A stretch of 64,000 nucleotides of DNA from Microbulbifer salipaludis. GTDB taxonomy: Bacteria > Pseudomonadota > Gammaproteobacteria > Pseudomonadales > Cellvibrionaceae. The notes under the pieces are model-generated. The model did not search any database, was not told the origin of the DNA, and was given only the letters and a program-made list of their open reading frames with translations. Both the position numbers and the translations under genes were made by a program. Positions 33,263-41,890 of the stretch are shown here, piece by piece. The stretch covers positions 248,001 to 312,000 of the forward strand of contig NZ_JAEKJR010000001.1 in assembly GCF_017303155.1 (NCBI RefSeq), in the 5' to 3' direction. Positions within the stretch are counted from its first letter, which is position 1; the number at the start of each line of letters is the position of its first letter.

Positions 33263-34972
33263 TTAAAGCTCCGGCTCGGTCACCTTACTCAGGTCGTCAA
33301 TGCCCGCCTCTTTCAACAGCGAGTCTACCAGTGGCGCCATCGCGCGGTGCTTGAGTGCACTGCCTACCAGCGCCTCCGGCAAACTCTGGCTCTGCGCCGA
33401 ACCTTCTCCGTCGGCAATTCCGCCGCTAGCCCGACCACCGAGGCCATTTAGCCCTTCCACAGAAATGATCTTCATGCCGTCAATCTTTTCCAGCGGGCGC
33501 ACACTCTCGCGCACAATATGCGGCAGATTTTCATGCAGGCTGAGCACACGCTTCAGCGCTATCTGCGCATCACTCAGGCTGTTCATCGCCTCATTCATCA
33601 GACGCTGACCTTCCGCGTCTACGGCATACTTTTCGCGGTCCGCCTCGACCTTGATACGTACCGCTTCCGCTTCTGCGGCGGCCTGCAGGCGCAGCGCCTC
33701 GGCCTTGTCTTCTGCCGCGGCCTTTTCTGCCTCAGCGGCGACTTTGATAGAGGTCGCCTGACGTTCAGCCTCTTTCTGCGCCTCGATGATTTCAATACGC
33801 TTTTCGCGCTCCGCTGCTTCCACGTCCTTCGCTGTCAGAACCTGCTCTTCCGCCTTCACGGCTTCCGCGCGAGCGACGTTGGCCTGCTGATCCGCGAGCG
33901 ACTGCTCCTTGGACTTTTCCGCAACCGCGATAGCGCGCTCCTGCTCTGCAATTTCAACGGATTTCGTCTTCGAGATACGCTGCTCTTCCAGCACCCGCTC
34001 CCGCTCGATCTCCTGCTCTTGCAGGCGCTTTTCCTTTTCAATTTCCAACAGACGAGTCGCCTGTTCGGCGGCAATTCGGGACTGATCTACCTCGCGCTGT
34101 GCCTCAATTTCAGCCTGGCGTGCTGCTCGCTCCTGTGCAGCGGTCTCTTTGGCCATATCGGCTTTCTGTGCTGCTTCACGATTTTCCAGTTCGCGCTGCT
34201 GCTCCAGGTGTGCATAGCGCTTCTCTTTTTCAATTTCCAGGCGCTGGCGCTCAGCTTCCAGATTTTTTGTTTCTATCTGGACCCGCGTCTCCTGCTCAAC
34301 ATCATTCACTTCCTTACGACGGGCCTCGATGGAGCGAGTCATACTCGCCAGACCTTCCGCATCGAATACGTTATCCTGGTTGAAAAACTCCTTGCCGGTC
34401 TGATCCAGGCCGGTCAATGAAACGGACTCCAGCTCCAGGCCATTCTTCAGCAGATCTTCGGATACCACCTGCTGTACTTTCTGCACAAACTGGCTGCGCT
34501 GTTCATGCAGCTCCGCCATTTCCATTTCCGCAGCGACGGAACGCAGGGCGTCAACGAATTTGCCCTCGATCATCTCCTTCAGCGCTTCCGGGTCCAGGGT
34601 GCGCACACCGAGCGTTTGAGCGGCGTTGGCAATCGCATCGGTATCCGGCTTTACCCGCAAGTAGAATTCTGCCAGTACATCCACCCGCATACGGTCTTTG
34701 GTAATTAATGCCTGGTGCTCCTTACGCGACACAGCCAGACGAAGGGTGTTCATATTTACCGGGATAATTTCGTGCAACACCGGCAGCACCAGCGCACCAC
34801 CGTTCATGATGACCTTCTGGCCACCCATACCCGTGCGGACGAAAGAACGCTCCTTGGAAGCACGGGTATACAGGCGCGCAAAAATGGTGCCGATGACAAT
34901 CAGGCCTATGAGTACTGCCCCGGCCATGATCGCTATATTGGAAAGATTATGAATCACTGAGTTGCCTCCCAT
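33263..34972 (-). CDS. yqiK: Flotillin-like SPFH protein (YqiK type)
   Basis: 569 residues. One N-terminal TM (IAIMAGAVLIGLIVIGTIF), an SPFH/band-7 domain (about 50-230; KVIMNGGALVLPVLHEIIP) and a very long charged coiled coil (about 230-450) rich in Glu, Ala, Arg and Lys, as in flotillins. Flotillins scaffold membrane microdomains and buffer membrane fluidity or stress. Its stop-to-start arrangement with YqiJ is directly abutting, and PspA lies upstream, the known YqiJ/YqiK-PspA type grouping in envelope-stress loci. Last gene of the operon. Confidence 0.93.
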   Translation of the reverse strand: MGGNSVIHNLSNIAIMAGAVLIGLIVIGTIFARLYTRASKERSFVRTGMGGQKVIMNGGALVLPVLHEIIPVNMNTLRLAVSRKEHQALITKDRMRVDVLAEFYLRVKPDTDAIANAAQTLGVRTLDPEALKEMIEGKFVDALRSVAAEMEMAELHEQRSQFVQKVQQVVSEDLLKNGLELESVSLTGLDQTGKEFFNQDNVFDAEGLASMTRSIEARRKEVNDVEQETRVQIETKNLEAERQRLEIEKEKRYAHLEQQRELENREAAQKADMAKETAAQERAARQAEIEAQREVDQSRIAAEQATRLLEIEKEKRLQEQEIERERVLEEQRISKTKSVEIAEQERAIAVAEKSKEQSLADQQANVARAEAVKAEEQVLTAKDVEAAEREKRIEIIEAQKEAERQATSIKVAAEAEKAAAEDKAEALRLQAAAEAEAVRIKVEADREKYAVDAEGQRLMNEAMNSLSDAQIALKRVLSLHENLPHIVRESVRPLEKIDGMKIISVEGLNGLGGRASGGIADGEGSAQSQSLPEALVGSALKHRAMAPLVDSLLKEAGIDDLSKVTEPEL

Positions 34973-35632
34973 TTAATTTTTTGCCAGCAGGTGTTCGTTA
35001 TGCGGGCGAATTACACGGAAATGCGCTCCTCGCTCTTCCACTAGAAGCACCTGCTCTCCCTGTGAAAATATTTCTCCAGTATCGGGCTCTACCATGACAT
35101 AGTGCGTAGTTCCAAATTCATCACTAAAACGCGCTTCCGCCGGCGATCCAGCCCTCGCCTCACCAATGGTGATCACCGCTACGCGTCCGATAAAGGTGTT
35201 GCGGCCAACCGCCTCGGTTTCATCCCCAACAGCGAAGCGGCGCAGCACATTACCTACGAAGCGGACCTGCGGCAGTGCCAGCGCCAGGACCGGAATAGCG
35301 ATCAGCCACCCAGGCAAGAGGAATCCGAGCATGGATTCACTTAACATCTGGATCGATAATCCGGTTACACCGAAACTGACCAAAAACGCCACGAGCAAGA
35401 TAAGCGCCGGGACCTCACCAAAACGCAACCAGCCGAGCAGCTTGGTCAATACGCCTCCAGCTTCTGTTTCTGGCGCATCCAGCTCCACGTCCATGTCGGG
35501 CAACAAGTTGTCCAGCATGTCGGAGATACCAACTCCGATCAGCATCATGACTCCCTCAAGTACCGCGATCATTAGCATAAGTACGAGAGCGCCGGTAAAT
35601 AGCTGGTTACCGTCCTGCAGGAAGAAACCCAT
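34973..35632 (-). CDS. yqiJ: YqiJ-type NfeD-like inner-membrane protein with OB fold
   Basis: 219 residues. N-terminal TM, a short acidic loop, two or three TM segments at about 70-125 (VPALILLVAFLVSFGVTGL), then a C-terminal OB-fold domain (FIGRVAVITIGEARAGSPAEA, GEQVLLVEERGAHFRVI). NfeD/YqiJ proteins pair with flotillins and are required for their membrane assembly. Its start shares one base with the PspA stop (TGATG), and it abuts the flotillin start, so it is translationally coupled on both sides. Confidence 0.9.
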   Translation of the reverse strand: MGFFLQDGNQLFTGALVLMLMIAVLEGVMMLIGVGISDMLDNLLPDMDVELDAPETEAGGVLTKLLGWLRFGEVPALILLVAFLVSFGVTGLSIQMLSESMLGFLLPGWLIAIPVLALALPQVRFVGNVLRRFAVGDETEAVGRNTFIGRVAVITIGEARAGSPAEARFSDEFGTTHYVMVEPDTGEIFSQGEQVLLVEERGAHFRVIRPHNEHLLAKN

Positions 35633-36300
35633 CAGGCCTCCGTTTCACTCTTGATTCTTGCCAGACGCTCCTTGATGCGATTACTGCGTGCCAGCTCCTC
35701 AAGCTCCGCGAGTTTGCTGGCATCGGCGCTTGAATCAGACGTAGGCACACCTGCACCCTCGAGAACTCGATTGAACGCGCCGGAGGCCTGCTCCACCTTT
35801 CGCTCAGTAGTGCGGCTGGCACCAGGCTGGTCGCCTGTCGCCCCATTTACAACATGCTCGCTCGCCTTGATGAATTCGTTCAACTGCTGACGCATTTCAC
35901 GCTTTTTACCCTGCAGTGCAGAAATATAGGAATTCAGCTCATTGATCTCATGGTCAGCCTCAGCGACGGCCTTCTCCAGTACCGGAATTTGCGCCTCGAT
36001 ATCCATCTGCTTCGCGATCGCAGCTTCCGCCAGGTCATCGCGTCCTTCCTGCACCGCCAGCTCTATTTGCTCGGCCAAACTCGTATGACGGCTGTTTTCG
36101 TTATTCAGCGCCTTGCTGCTGAGATACTTGGCAGCCTCGGCCTTACCGAGCTGATCTCGCACATCGACGATAGCGGCTTCGATTTCGCGGATAGCCTGTT
36201 CCATTACCAGTTGTGGTGTCGCATTCTCAACGGAGTCCACTACAGCATTGGCGGAGGCTGAGATGATTCGAGAAATACGTGTCATCAATCCTTCTTTCAT
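35632..36300 (-). CDS. PspA/IM30 family protein (YjfJ-like)
   Basis: 222 residues, almost entirely alpha-helical coiled coil. The N-terminus MTRISRIISASANAVVDSVE is the PspA amphipathic helix; the family block PQLVMEQAIREIEAAIVDVRDQL and AKYLSSKAL follow. ESCRT-III-like PspA proteins coat and repair damaged inner membrane. This one is of the shorter YjfJ type. It may start at MTRISR, six residues later. It lies 36 bases after the ribbon-helix-helix gene and is coupled to YqiJ. Confidence 0.88.
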   Translation of the reverse strand: MKEGLMTRISRIISASANAVVDSVENATPQLVMEQAIREIEAAIVDVRDQLGKAEAAKYLSSKALNNENSRHTSLAEQIELAVQEGRDDLAEAAIAKQMDIEAQIPVLEKAVAEADHEINELNSYISALQGKKREMRQQLNEFIKASEHVVNGATGDQPGASRTTERKVEQASGAFNRVLEGAGVPTSDSSADASKLAELEELARSNRIKERLARIKSETEA

Positions 36301-36336
36301 TTTTTTCCTTCCTCTTGTGAAACGAAAATTGGGCGG

Positions 36337-36792
36337 TCAAGACTTGACGAGCTGCCTGAGCGACCGCCGTATTTTTTCCGACGTTTGTGGGTTAGCCAGG
36401 CGTGGTTCTTCCTGGAGAGAGACCAGAGAAATTTTTTCCAGAAATGCTGTGATCGCAGGCAGAGATACGTCCTCCAGAGTAGAGGCAAAGGATTCGTCAT
36501 CCGCACAGGCTTGAATTGCCGCTGCGCCTTCGGTAACCAGATCGAACAATGCCTCGACCAGCAAGCTGCGCTGCTCATCTTCGATATATTTCGCCCTGAT
36601 TGGCAACATAGTCTCGCTAGCGGCGAGATAGGTGCGCACAAAACTATCGGACCCCAAGGATTCGCGCGCCATCGCAATGAGCTCACGTACCTTCTCACTC
36701 TGCGTCACCGCGCCATTGCGATCGATAGACATAAGATACGTGTAGTCCTGGGCAGAAAGGCGCGCAGAAATCGACTGACTTTTATTGAGCAT
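36337..36792 (-). CDS. Small ribbon-helix-helix-like protein leading the PspA-flotillin operon
   Basis: 151 residues, not a named family I recognise. Residues 6-45 (SISARLSAQDYTYLMSI, then TQSEKVRELIAMARE) match a ribbon-helix-helix DNA-binding fold: a short polar strand, a helix, a turn and a second helix starting TQSEKVREL. The remaining about 100 residues are helical and acidic without known motif. Start at 36792 (MLNKSQSISAR) chosen for the AAGGGAA ribosome site; an upstream in-frame start would lie across the palindrome at 36812-36829. First gene of the operon, so a good candidate for an autoregulator. Confidence 0.75.
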   Translation of the reverse strand: MLNKSQSISARLSAQDYTYLMSIDRNGAVTQSEKVRELIAMARESLGSDSFVRTYLAASETMLPIRAKYIEDEQRSLLVEALFDLVTEGAAAIQACADDESFASTLEDVSLPAITAFLEKISLVSLQEEPRLANPQTSEKIRRSLRQLVKS

Positions 36793-36811
36793 GATATTCC
36801 CTTGCTTGCAA

Positions 36812-36829
36812 TGTATACAAAAGTACACA
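36812..36829 (-). promoter_or_regulatory. Palindrome upstream of the ribbon-helix-helix gene
   Basis: TGTATAC-AAAA-GTACACA, arms matching at six of seven positions, 20-37 bases before the ATG at 36792. Position and size fit an operator of a ribbon-helix-helix dimer pair, possibly the product of the first gene itself. Confidence 0.5.
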
Positions 36830-37021
36830 CAGTTCCCGGGCGCGTCAATTACAGGCCATTACACCTGCTGGACGCGGTTGCTCCCTTCGCCACATATTCA
36901 CGAAAAATACAGTAATGAGATGAATGGGAGGATGAGGAGCGCGAAAGAAGATGAGAAAAGGAGTAATCCGGAGTTAAGAACTTGGCAGCGCGACAGTGCA
37001 GTGGAGTCGACTACTGAAGCG

Positions 37022-37768
37022 TCAATCGGCAAGCCGCGAGACAAAAACACGATCGCCGACGATTTTTGCCGGATTCTCGCGAACCAGTGCCCAGGCCGAC
37101 TTCTCTCCGACTAATGCTTCGGCAGCACGTCGTCCCTCCGCCAAATTTGGGGGGCGTCGTTGTATATGGTGGGTATCCGTCCCAAGGACTGTCGCCAGAC
37201 CTTGCTTCACGATCTGTTCGGCACGTATGCGCGCCGGTTGCCCGAACTGTCCCACAAGGGATCCTGCGGTAACCTGAAAAAGGCAACCGGCATGCACCAG
37301 CGGCTTTATCTGGTCGTAGTCACGGATAATGTCTTTATTCCGCTCTGGGTGGGCAATCAACGGCCGAATGTTCTGTCGTGCAAGCCAGTCGAGCAACTTG
37401 GTCAGACCTGCCGGTATATGACTATGCGGCATCTCGAGCAATACCAAGAGATCTCCCTCCCAGTATCCAAGTGCTGGCAACTTGTTTGCAGAAGCAAGAT
37501 AAATCAATTCGTCCGAAACGCGCACCTCAGCGGCCAGTGCGAACTTAACCCCGAGATCCTCGCGAGCAGACAGTGAGTCAAGAAAACCTCGAAACGCCTG
37601 AGCAATTGAACTTGCGGTATTCGGATAGCGCCCCGGATGAATATGTGGTGTTGCCACCATGTGTGTAATGCCATCCGTGGCTGCCGCTCGAACTAGCGCC
37701 AAACTCTGCTCTAATGTCTGGGGTCCGTCATCGACGCCCGGAAGTATGTGGCAATGGAGATCAATCAT
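37022..37768 (-). CDS. CpsB/YwqE-type PHP tyrosine-protein phosphatase
   Basis: 248 residues. PHP metal-binding blocks are present: MIDLHCHILPGVDDG at the N-terminus, ATPHIHPGRY, LIAHPERN and VLGTDTHHIQ. This manganese-dependent phosphatase family dephosphorylates BY-kinases and other tyrosine-phosphorylated proteins in capsule/EPS loci. It is encoded 101 bases downstream of the Wzc kinase on the same strand, replacing the low-molecular-weight Wzb phosphatase more usual in proteobacteria. Last gene of the core EPS operon. Confidence 0.93.
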   Translation of the reverse strand: MIDLHCHILPGVDDGPQTLEQSLALVRAAATDGITHMVATPHIHPGRYPNTASSIAQAFRGFLDSLSAREDLGVKFALAAEVRVSDELIYLASANKLPALGYWEGDLLVLLEMPHSHIPAGLTKLLDWLARQNIRPLIAHPERNKDIIRDYDQIKPLVHAGCLFQVTAGSLVGQFGQPARIRAEQIVKQGLATVLGTDTHHIQRRPPNLAEGRRAAEALVGEKSAWALVRENPAKIVGDRVFVSRLAD

Positions 37769-37869
37769 TGACGTATATTATCGCATTTTGGGTATGTGTT
37801 CCCGCCGTCATGAGTACTCCATGAAGCCGGTTAGGCCAACCCTGAAATAATGCTTTTTTAACGCCGATT

Positions 37870-40053
37870 TTACTGTGAGTATTCGGGATAATAACCATAA
37901 TGTTGATCAGAATAAGCGCCCCGCTTCTCCATTGAAACGCAATTCAGTATCACACCTTCTGGCCTGATCCCTATATTTGCCAAACGTGAGATTGCCGCAC
38001 GAATAACACCGACCCTCGTCTCCTCTGCACGGACCACATAGAGCAGCGAGTTGGCCAACCTGGCGATTACCATCACATCACTCACCGCCTGTACCGGAGG
38101 CGTATCGATAATAATACGATCGTATTTTCCCCTGAGCTCTTTCAAGATATTCTGGAACTGCACCGAGCCCAGCAAACGCTGAGGATCTTCTGGACGAATG
38201 CCCGAGGGCATCAGATCTATCCCACTTCTTTCATCCCGAACAATACATTCTTCCGTTGAAAAACGACCTGACAGAAGATCAGCAAGACCGGGCCGGTTTG
38301 GTGAAATATCAAATTTTCTTCCAATAGATGGACGCCGCATATCGGCGTCAATTAACAGAACTTTTTCGAGCTGCCCAAGCGAAAAAGAAAGATTAATAGA
38401 CATAGAGGTTTTACCCTCCTCTGGCGCTGACGAAGTGATACAGATTATTTCTGCCTTATCATCTAATCGTGAGAGCACAACACCAGTACGCAAGGACCTT
38501 ATGGCTTCTGAAAAGTGTTTATCCTGCCCATCAAAGTAGCTATACAACGCCAATCCATCAGTATCTTTTGTTGGCACTCTCGGGACCATACCCATTAACG
38601 GCTGACCGAGTTTTCTACTCACGTCCTGTGGATCACGAATACCGTTTTTTAGAAGATCCATCAGAACTACAAGCGCAACGCCCAAGCCGGCACTTGCAAC
38701 GAACGCAAACAAGATCAGGAGTCTTTTTTTGGAGGCCAGGGGGCGTCTTGGCGTGATCGCAGGGTCCGCGAGCCGAGCGGCAGCCGTCTCATAGCCGGAA
38801 ACCTCGCGAGTCTCCTTGAATCGAGTCAAGAATGTATTGTAGAGCTGGCTATTGATCTCAACCTCTCTCTTCAATTCGTCGTAGTGCACCTCTTTTTGCG
38901 CCACCGTTTGCAGGTCGTTTTTGGCCATCGCCAGCTCATTCTCAAGCGCGCTCACTTTTTCTCGCGCTTGCTCGAAGTTAATTTCGATACTCGCAACGAG
39001 ATTGTTGATTTCACCGCGTAGGTTTGCGCGTGCACTGTCGAGCTCATCATGCGCGGCCTGCATAGCTGGATGCTTGGGGCCATAGCGGCGTCCCAGCTCA
39101 GTGACGCCTAGCAAAGCAGAATTCTCTGCCTGCCGTGCGGCCTGAATCAGAGGATTACTAAGAACTTCGGGCTGACTGAGTAACGACTCCGCAGTGACAT
39201 CTTTCCTCTTTACCTGACGGTAGATTGCCTCGACGTCTTTGAGCTCCCGCTTTGCCTCTAATAACTGGTTCATTGTCTCGTTCAGTTCCTGAGACGCCAG
39301 CCCGCGTACACCCTGTAGATCAACCAGGTCTTCGCGCTGCTGAAATGCGTTAAGAGCATGTTCGGAAGACTCTAGCTTTTCTCGAAGACCCTCTAGCCTC
39401 TCACTCAGCCAGCTTGTGGCCTTCTCTGTCACATCTGTACGGACGCTCTGCTGCTCCGCTATATAGGCTTGAGCAACTGCATTGGGGAGTTCCGCCGCCA
39501 ACCGGGGAGAATAACTTTCGTAGGAAAGCTTGATCAGCTGGGTATTCCTGACCGGTTTCACACTTATTTTACTGACGATGTGATTCACGATCTGCTCGCG
39601 CTTGCGACGAGATAAAGCTTCTGGGTCCATTGACGTTGGCTCGGGCTCAATTCCGATCCATCGCTTAAATTTTAACGAAAATGAGGGTTTTGGCGGCCGA
39701 TTGAATTCTTCATGGTTCTCAAGACCGATAGCATCTACGACCCTCTCAGCGATTGCTCGTGACCGTAACATTTCTACCTGGGTCATTAGAAACTCTCGAC
39801 GTTGCGCGCCAGCCTCGTATACATCTCTGATGGAAACCAGATTGGCTTGGCTTGGCGATAGCAACAGTGTCGCGGTGGCCTGATACCTGTCGCGTATACT
39901 TTGCACTGAAAAATAGGCCGCTGTAGTGACGAGCAAAGCGAAAGCGACGATATACCACTTCTTTTCATAGACGGCAAAAATCAGGGCAATGATGTCGATG
40001 TTGCCCAGAGGGGAGGCATCGCCCTCTTCGTCGATATGTGTGCGATTCTCCAT
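37870..40053 (-). CDS. Wzc-like polysaccharide co-polymerase and tyrosine autokinase
   Basis: 727 residues. N-terminal Wzz domain between TM segments (WYIVAFALLVTTAAYF at about 35-50 and LLILFAFVASAGLGVALVV at about 430-450) with a long periplasmic coiled coil; then the cytoplasmic BY-kinase with Walker A APEEGKTS, Walker A' LLIDADMRRPS and Walker B IIIDTPP. The C-terminus has a cluster of five tyrosines (AYSDQHYGYYPEYSQ), the autophosphorylation tail that controls polymer length and export. Ends 8 bases after the Wza gene. Partner phosphatase: the PHP enzyme downstream. Confidence 0.95.
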   Translation of the reverse strand: MENRTHIDEEGDASPLGNIDIIALIFAVYEKKWYIVAFALLVTTAAYFSVQSIRDRYQATATLLLSPSQANLVSIRDVYEAGAQRREFLMTQVEMLRSRAIAERVVDAIGLENHEEFNRPPKPSFSLKFKRWIGIEPEPTSMDPEALSRRKREQIVNHIVSKISVKPVRNTQLIKLSYESYSPRLAAELPNAVAQAYIAEQQSVRTDVTEKATSWLSERLEGLREKLESSEHALNAFQQREDLVDLQGVRGLASQELNETMNQLLEAKRELKDVEAIYRQVKRKDVTAESLLSQPEVLSNPLIQAARQAENSALLGVTELGRRYGPKHPAMQAAHDELDSARANLRGEINNLVASIEINFEQAREKVSALENELAMAKNDLQTVAQKEVHYDELKREVEINSQLYNTFLTRFKETREVSGYETAAARLADPAITPRRPLASKKRLLILFAFVASAGLGVALVVLMDLLKNGIRDPQDVSRKLGQPLMGMVPRVPTKDTDGLALYSYFDGQDKHFSEAIRSLRTGVVLSRLDDKAEIICITSSAPEEGKTSMSINLSFSLGQLEKVLLIDADMRRPSIGRKFDISPNRPGLADLLSGRFSTEECIVRDERSGIDLMPSGIRPEDPQRLLGSVQFQNILKELRGKYDRIIIDTPPVQAVSDVMVIARLANSLLYVVRAEETRVGVIRAAISRLANIGIRPEGVILNCVSMEKRGAYSDQHYGYYPEYSQ

Positions 40054-40060
40054 AGGTATT

Positions 40061-40603
40061 CTAGAAAAACCCCTGTTCTATTGTCACTACATCACCGGGC
40101 CGGAGCTTGGTGGACATATCCACACGCTGCCTATCCTCTTCCGAAGCACCTTCTCGTGTAAGAAAGATTCTATTTTCCGATCCTCGCTCGGTGATTCCTT
40201 GGGCGAGGGCTGTGGCTTTTCCGACTGTCAGTCCCGGCTGATAGCTATATCCTCCCGGTGCTTGCACTTCTCCGTAGATAAACACCGGGCGATATTGAGT
40301 AATAGATACGGTCACACTAGGATTGATCAGATAGTCACCTTTAAGGCCATTCAAAATAACAGCCTCAAGCTCTTCCGGCGTAAGGCCAACGACCTTGATC
40401 TCACCGAGGAATGGGTAATTTATATTCCCGGACTCTCCCAACATGGCGTCGATGCTCAGATCGCTCTCGCCGTACACGCGGATTGAGATTCTGTCACCAG
40501 CGTTCATTCGGTGTTCAACCGTTTCGGCTACCACATATGTAAACGGCAATAACACAACAAACAGTATCGCTGCAGCCAGCGATGGTAGCCTCAATGCATA
40601 CAT
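40061..40603 (-). CDS. Short Wza/GumB-type polysaccharide export protein
   Basis: 180 residues starting at 40603 (MYALRLPSLAAAIL), with a signal peptide (cleavage near VVAE). Poly_export domain (HRMNAGDRISIRVYGESDLS, NYPFLGEIKVVGLTPEELE) followed by one SLBB domain (VFIYGEVQAPGGYSYQPGLTV). It is about half the length of E. coli Wza, lacks the C-terminal outer-membrane helix and has no lipobox, so it belongs to the GumB/EpsE-like short class. Outer-membrane passage may need the beta-barrel protein encoded next door. Confidence 0.92.
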   Translation of the reverse strand: MYALRLPSLAAAILFVVLLPFTYVVAETVEHRMNAGDRISIRVYGESDLSIDAMLGESGNINYPFLGEIKVVGLTPEELEAVILNGLKGDYLINPSVTVSITQYRPVFIYGEVQAPGGYSYQPGLTVGKATALAQGITERGSENRIFLTREGASEEDRQRVDMSTKLRPGDVVTIEQGFF

Positions 40604-40631
40604 AAAAAAATCCTGTACTAGAACCTGTCTT

Positions 40632-41843
40632 CTAGAGTGGAGCCTCGAGCCCCAGAAAATACTGTTGATTCTCCAGGCCGAACACATTTATCGACGTACT
40701 GCTATCAAGAATCGATGCGCCAAGTCTCACACTCAGCCAGTCAATAGGTCGGTACCCTATTGAGAAGCTTGATCGCTTCACCCGATCGAATCGATCAGTA
40801 CCAACGAACTCGCCCTGAGTCTCACTATGAGAAAACGTACTCCTTAGAGCCTCTCCCCATTGGTGAGTCCAGGTAACGGAAGAACTTTTTACATCGATGA
40901 AACTGGCGATACCTAGAGATTCCTGAACGTTTTTTCCAATCGAAAACGAGATAGTGCTGTATGACTTTGGACTCCAGGAAACCCTTCCATCCCAGCGCGG
41001 CCCTTCAAAATTTTCTCTTGTGTCCAAAGAAAAATTTTTACGGAGCCTTCCGCCCCGCAATCGGATACTGGTTTTCGGCAACCTCACCTCTGTGGTTGCC
41101 ATTAGCTGTATCTCATCACTGTCTCGGCTAGGAATTTGTGGGACTTCTACATACGCCAAATCCGTTTTAACTGCTTCCATTCCTACTAGTAGGATACCGT
41201 TCAATTCATAGGTTCCACTTGCGCCAGAATAAATTGCGGTCGAGTTTCGGACAGCATCGTCAAACTCGCTTTTCCGTATGCCGTGTCGAAGCAGACCCTG
41301 CAGCCTGGCTCCCTGACGACCCACGGCGATGGCAATTTCACCACTGGGGCTCCGTGTTCGCTCAGCCTCGATCAAAATCGGAGCCAGCTCACCATCCAAA
41401 TTACCTGTGACCGACTGAGCAACGTCCGTATAACTCGCGGTTGAACGCAGCTCAACCAGGGAGCCGATACGCCATTGCCAACCTAAGTCCGCTGCATAGT
41501 CAGTAAATTCTGGTCGCGTGCCGTTCAAGTAGTGTCCACGCGTGAGGGTAAAGCTGGAACTGAGATTTGTAAGCTGCCCCTCCCTCGATACCTCGAGCGA
41601 AGGAGATATACGTGTAATCCAGTCATCCTGGCGATCTTGTGAGGTTAACGAGACGTTGTCGTTGTATTGCACTTCAAGCTCAGCGGATCCAACGAGCTCA
41701 AAATTTGCTGGTAGATCTATAGTCACTGCGTTTGCTGTCGGCGTCATTCCAGCAAGCAGGATAAAGAAATAAGTTCTGCTCACGGTATTCTTTTTTGGCT
41801 TTTCTAGACAGGCCACGGTAGCGCTCTTGTGTCTCCGCTTCAT
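40632..41843 (-). CDS. EPS outer-membrane beta-barrel protein
   Basis: 403 residues. A signal peptide is visible around residues 20-38 (VSRTYFFILLAGM, ANA); the true start may be a GTG about 20 codons inside. The rest is an alternating amphipathic beta pattern with repeated aromatic girdle positions (AELEVQYNDNVSLTSQD, RTSLRLRG-type strands), ending near YFLGLEAPL. It resembles the outer-membrane barrels of EPS clusters with short Wza proteins (EpsL/TIGR03014-like). Likely export channel or anchor; placed between the glycosyl-phosphate transferase and wza in one operon. Confidence 0.8.
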   Translation of the reverse strand: MKRRHKSATVACLEKPKKNTVSRTYFFILLAGMTPTANAVTIDLPANFELVGSAELEVQYNDNVSLTSQDRQDDWITRISPSLEVSREGQLTNLSSSFTLTRGHYLNGTRPEFTDYAADLGWQWRIGSLVELRSTASYTDVAQSVTGNLDGELAPILIEAERTRSPSGEIAIAVGRQGARLQGLLRHGIRKSEFDDAVRNSTAIYSGASGTYELNGILLVGMEAVKTDLAYVEVPQIPSRDSDEIQLMATTEVRLPKTSIRLRGGRLRKNFSLDTRENFEGPRWDGRVSWSPKSYSTISFSIGKNVQESLGIASFIDVKSSSVTWTHQWGEALRSTFSHSETQGEFVGTDRFDRVKRSSFSIGYRPIDWLSVRLGASILDSSTSINVFGLENQQYFLGLEAPL

Positions 41844-41890
41844 GAAAGTACCCCGTACTGATTCACCGGCAAGTCGGCCCGGACTGACGG

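Noticed and set aside
37160..37576. A 138-codon plus-strand frame opposite the CpsB-type phosphatase
   Set aside because: Opposite strand encodes all PHP metal motifs; this frame has none.
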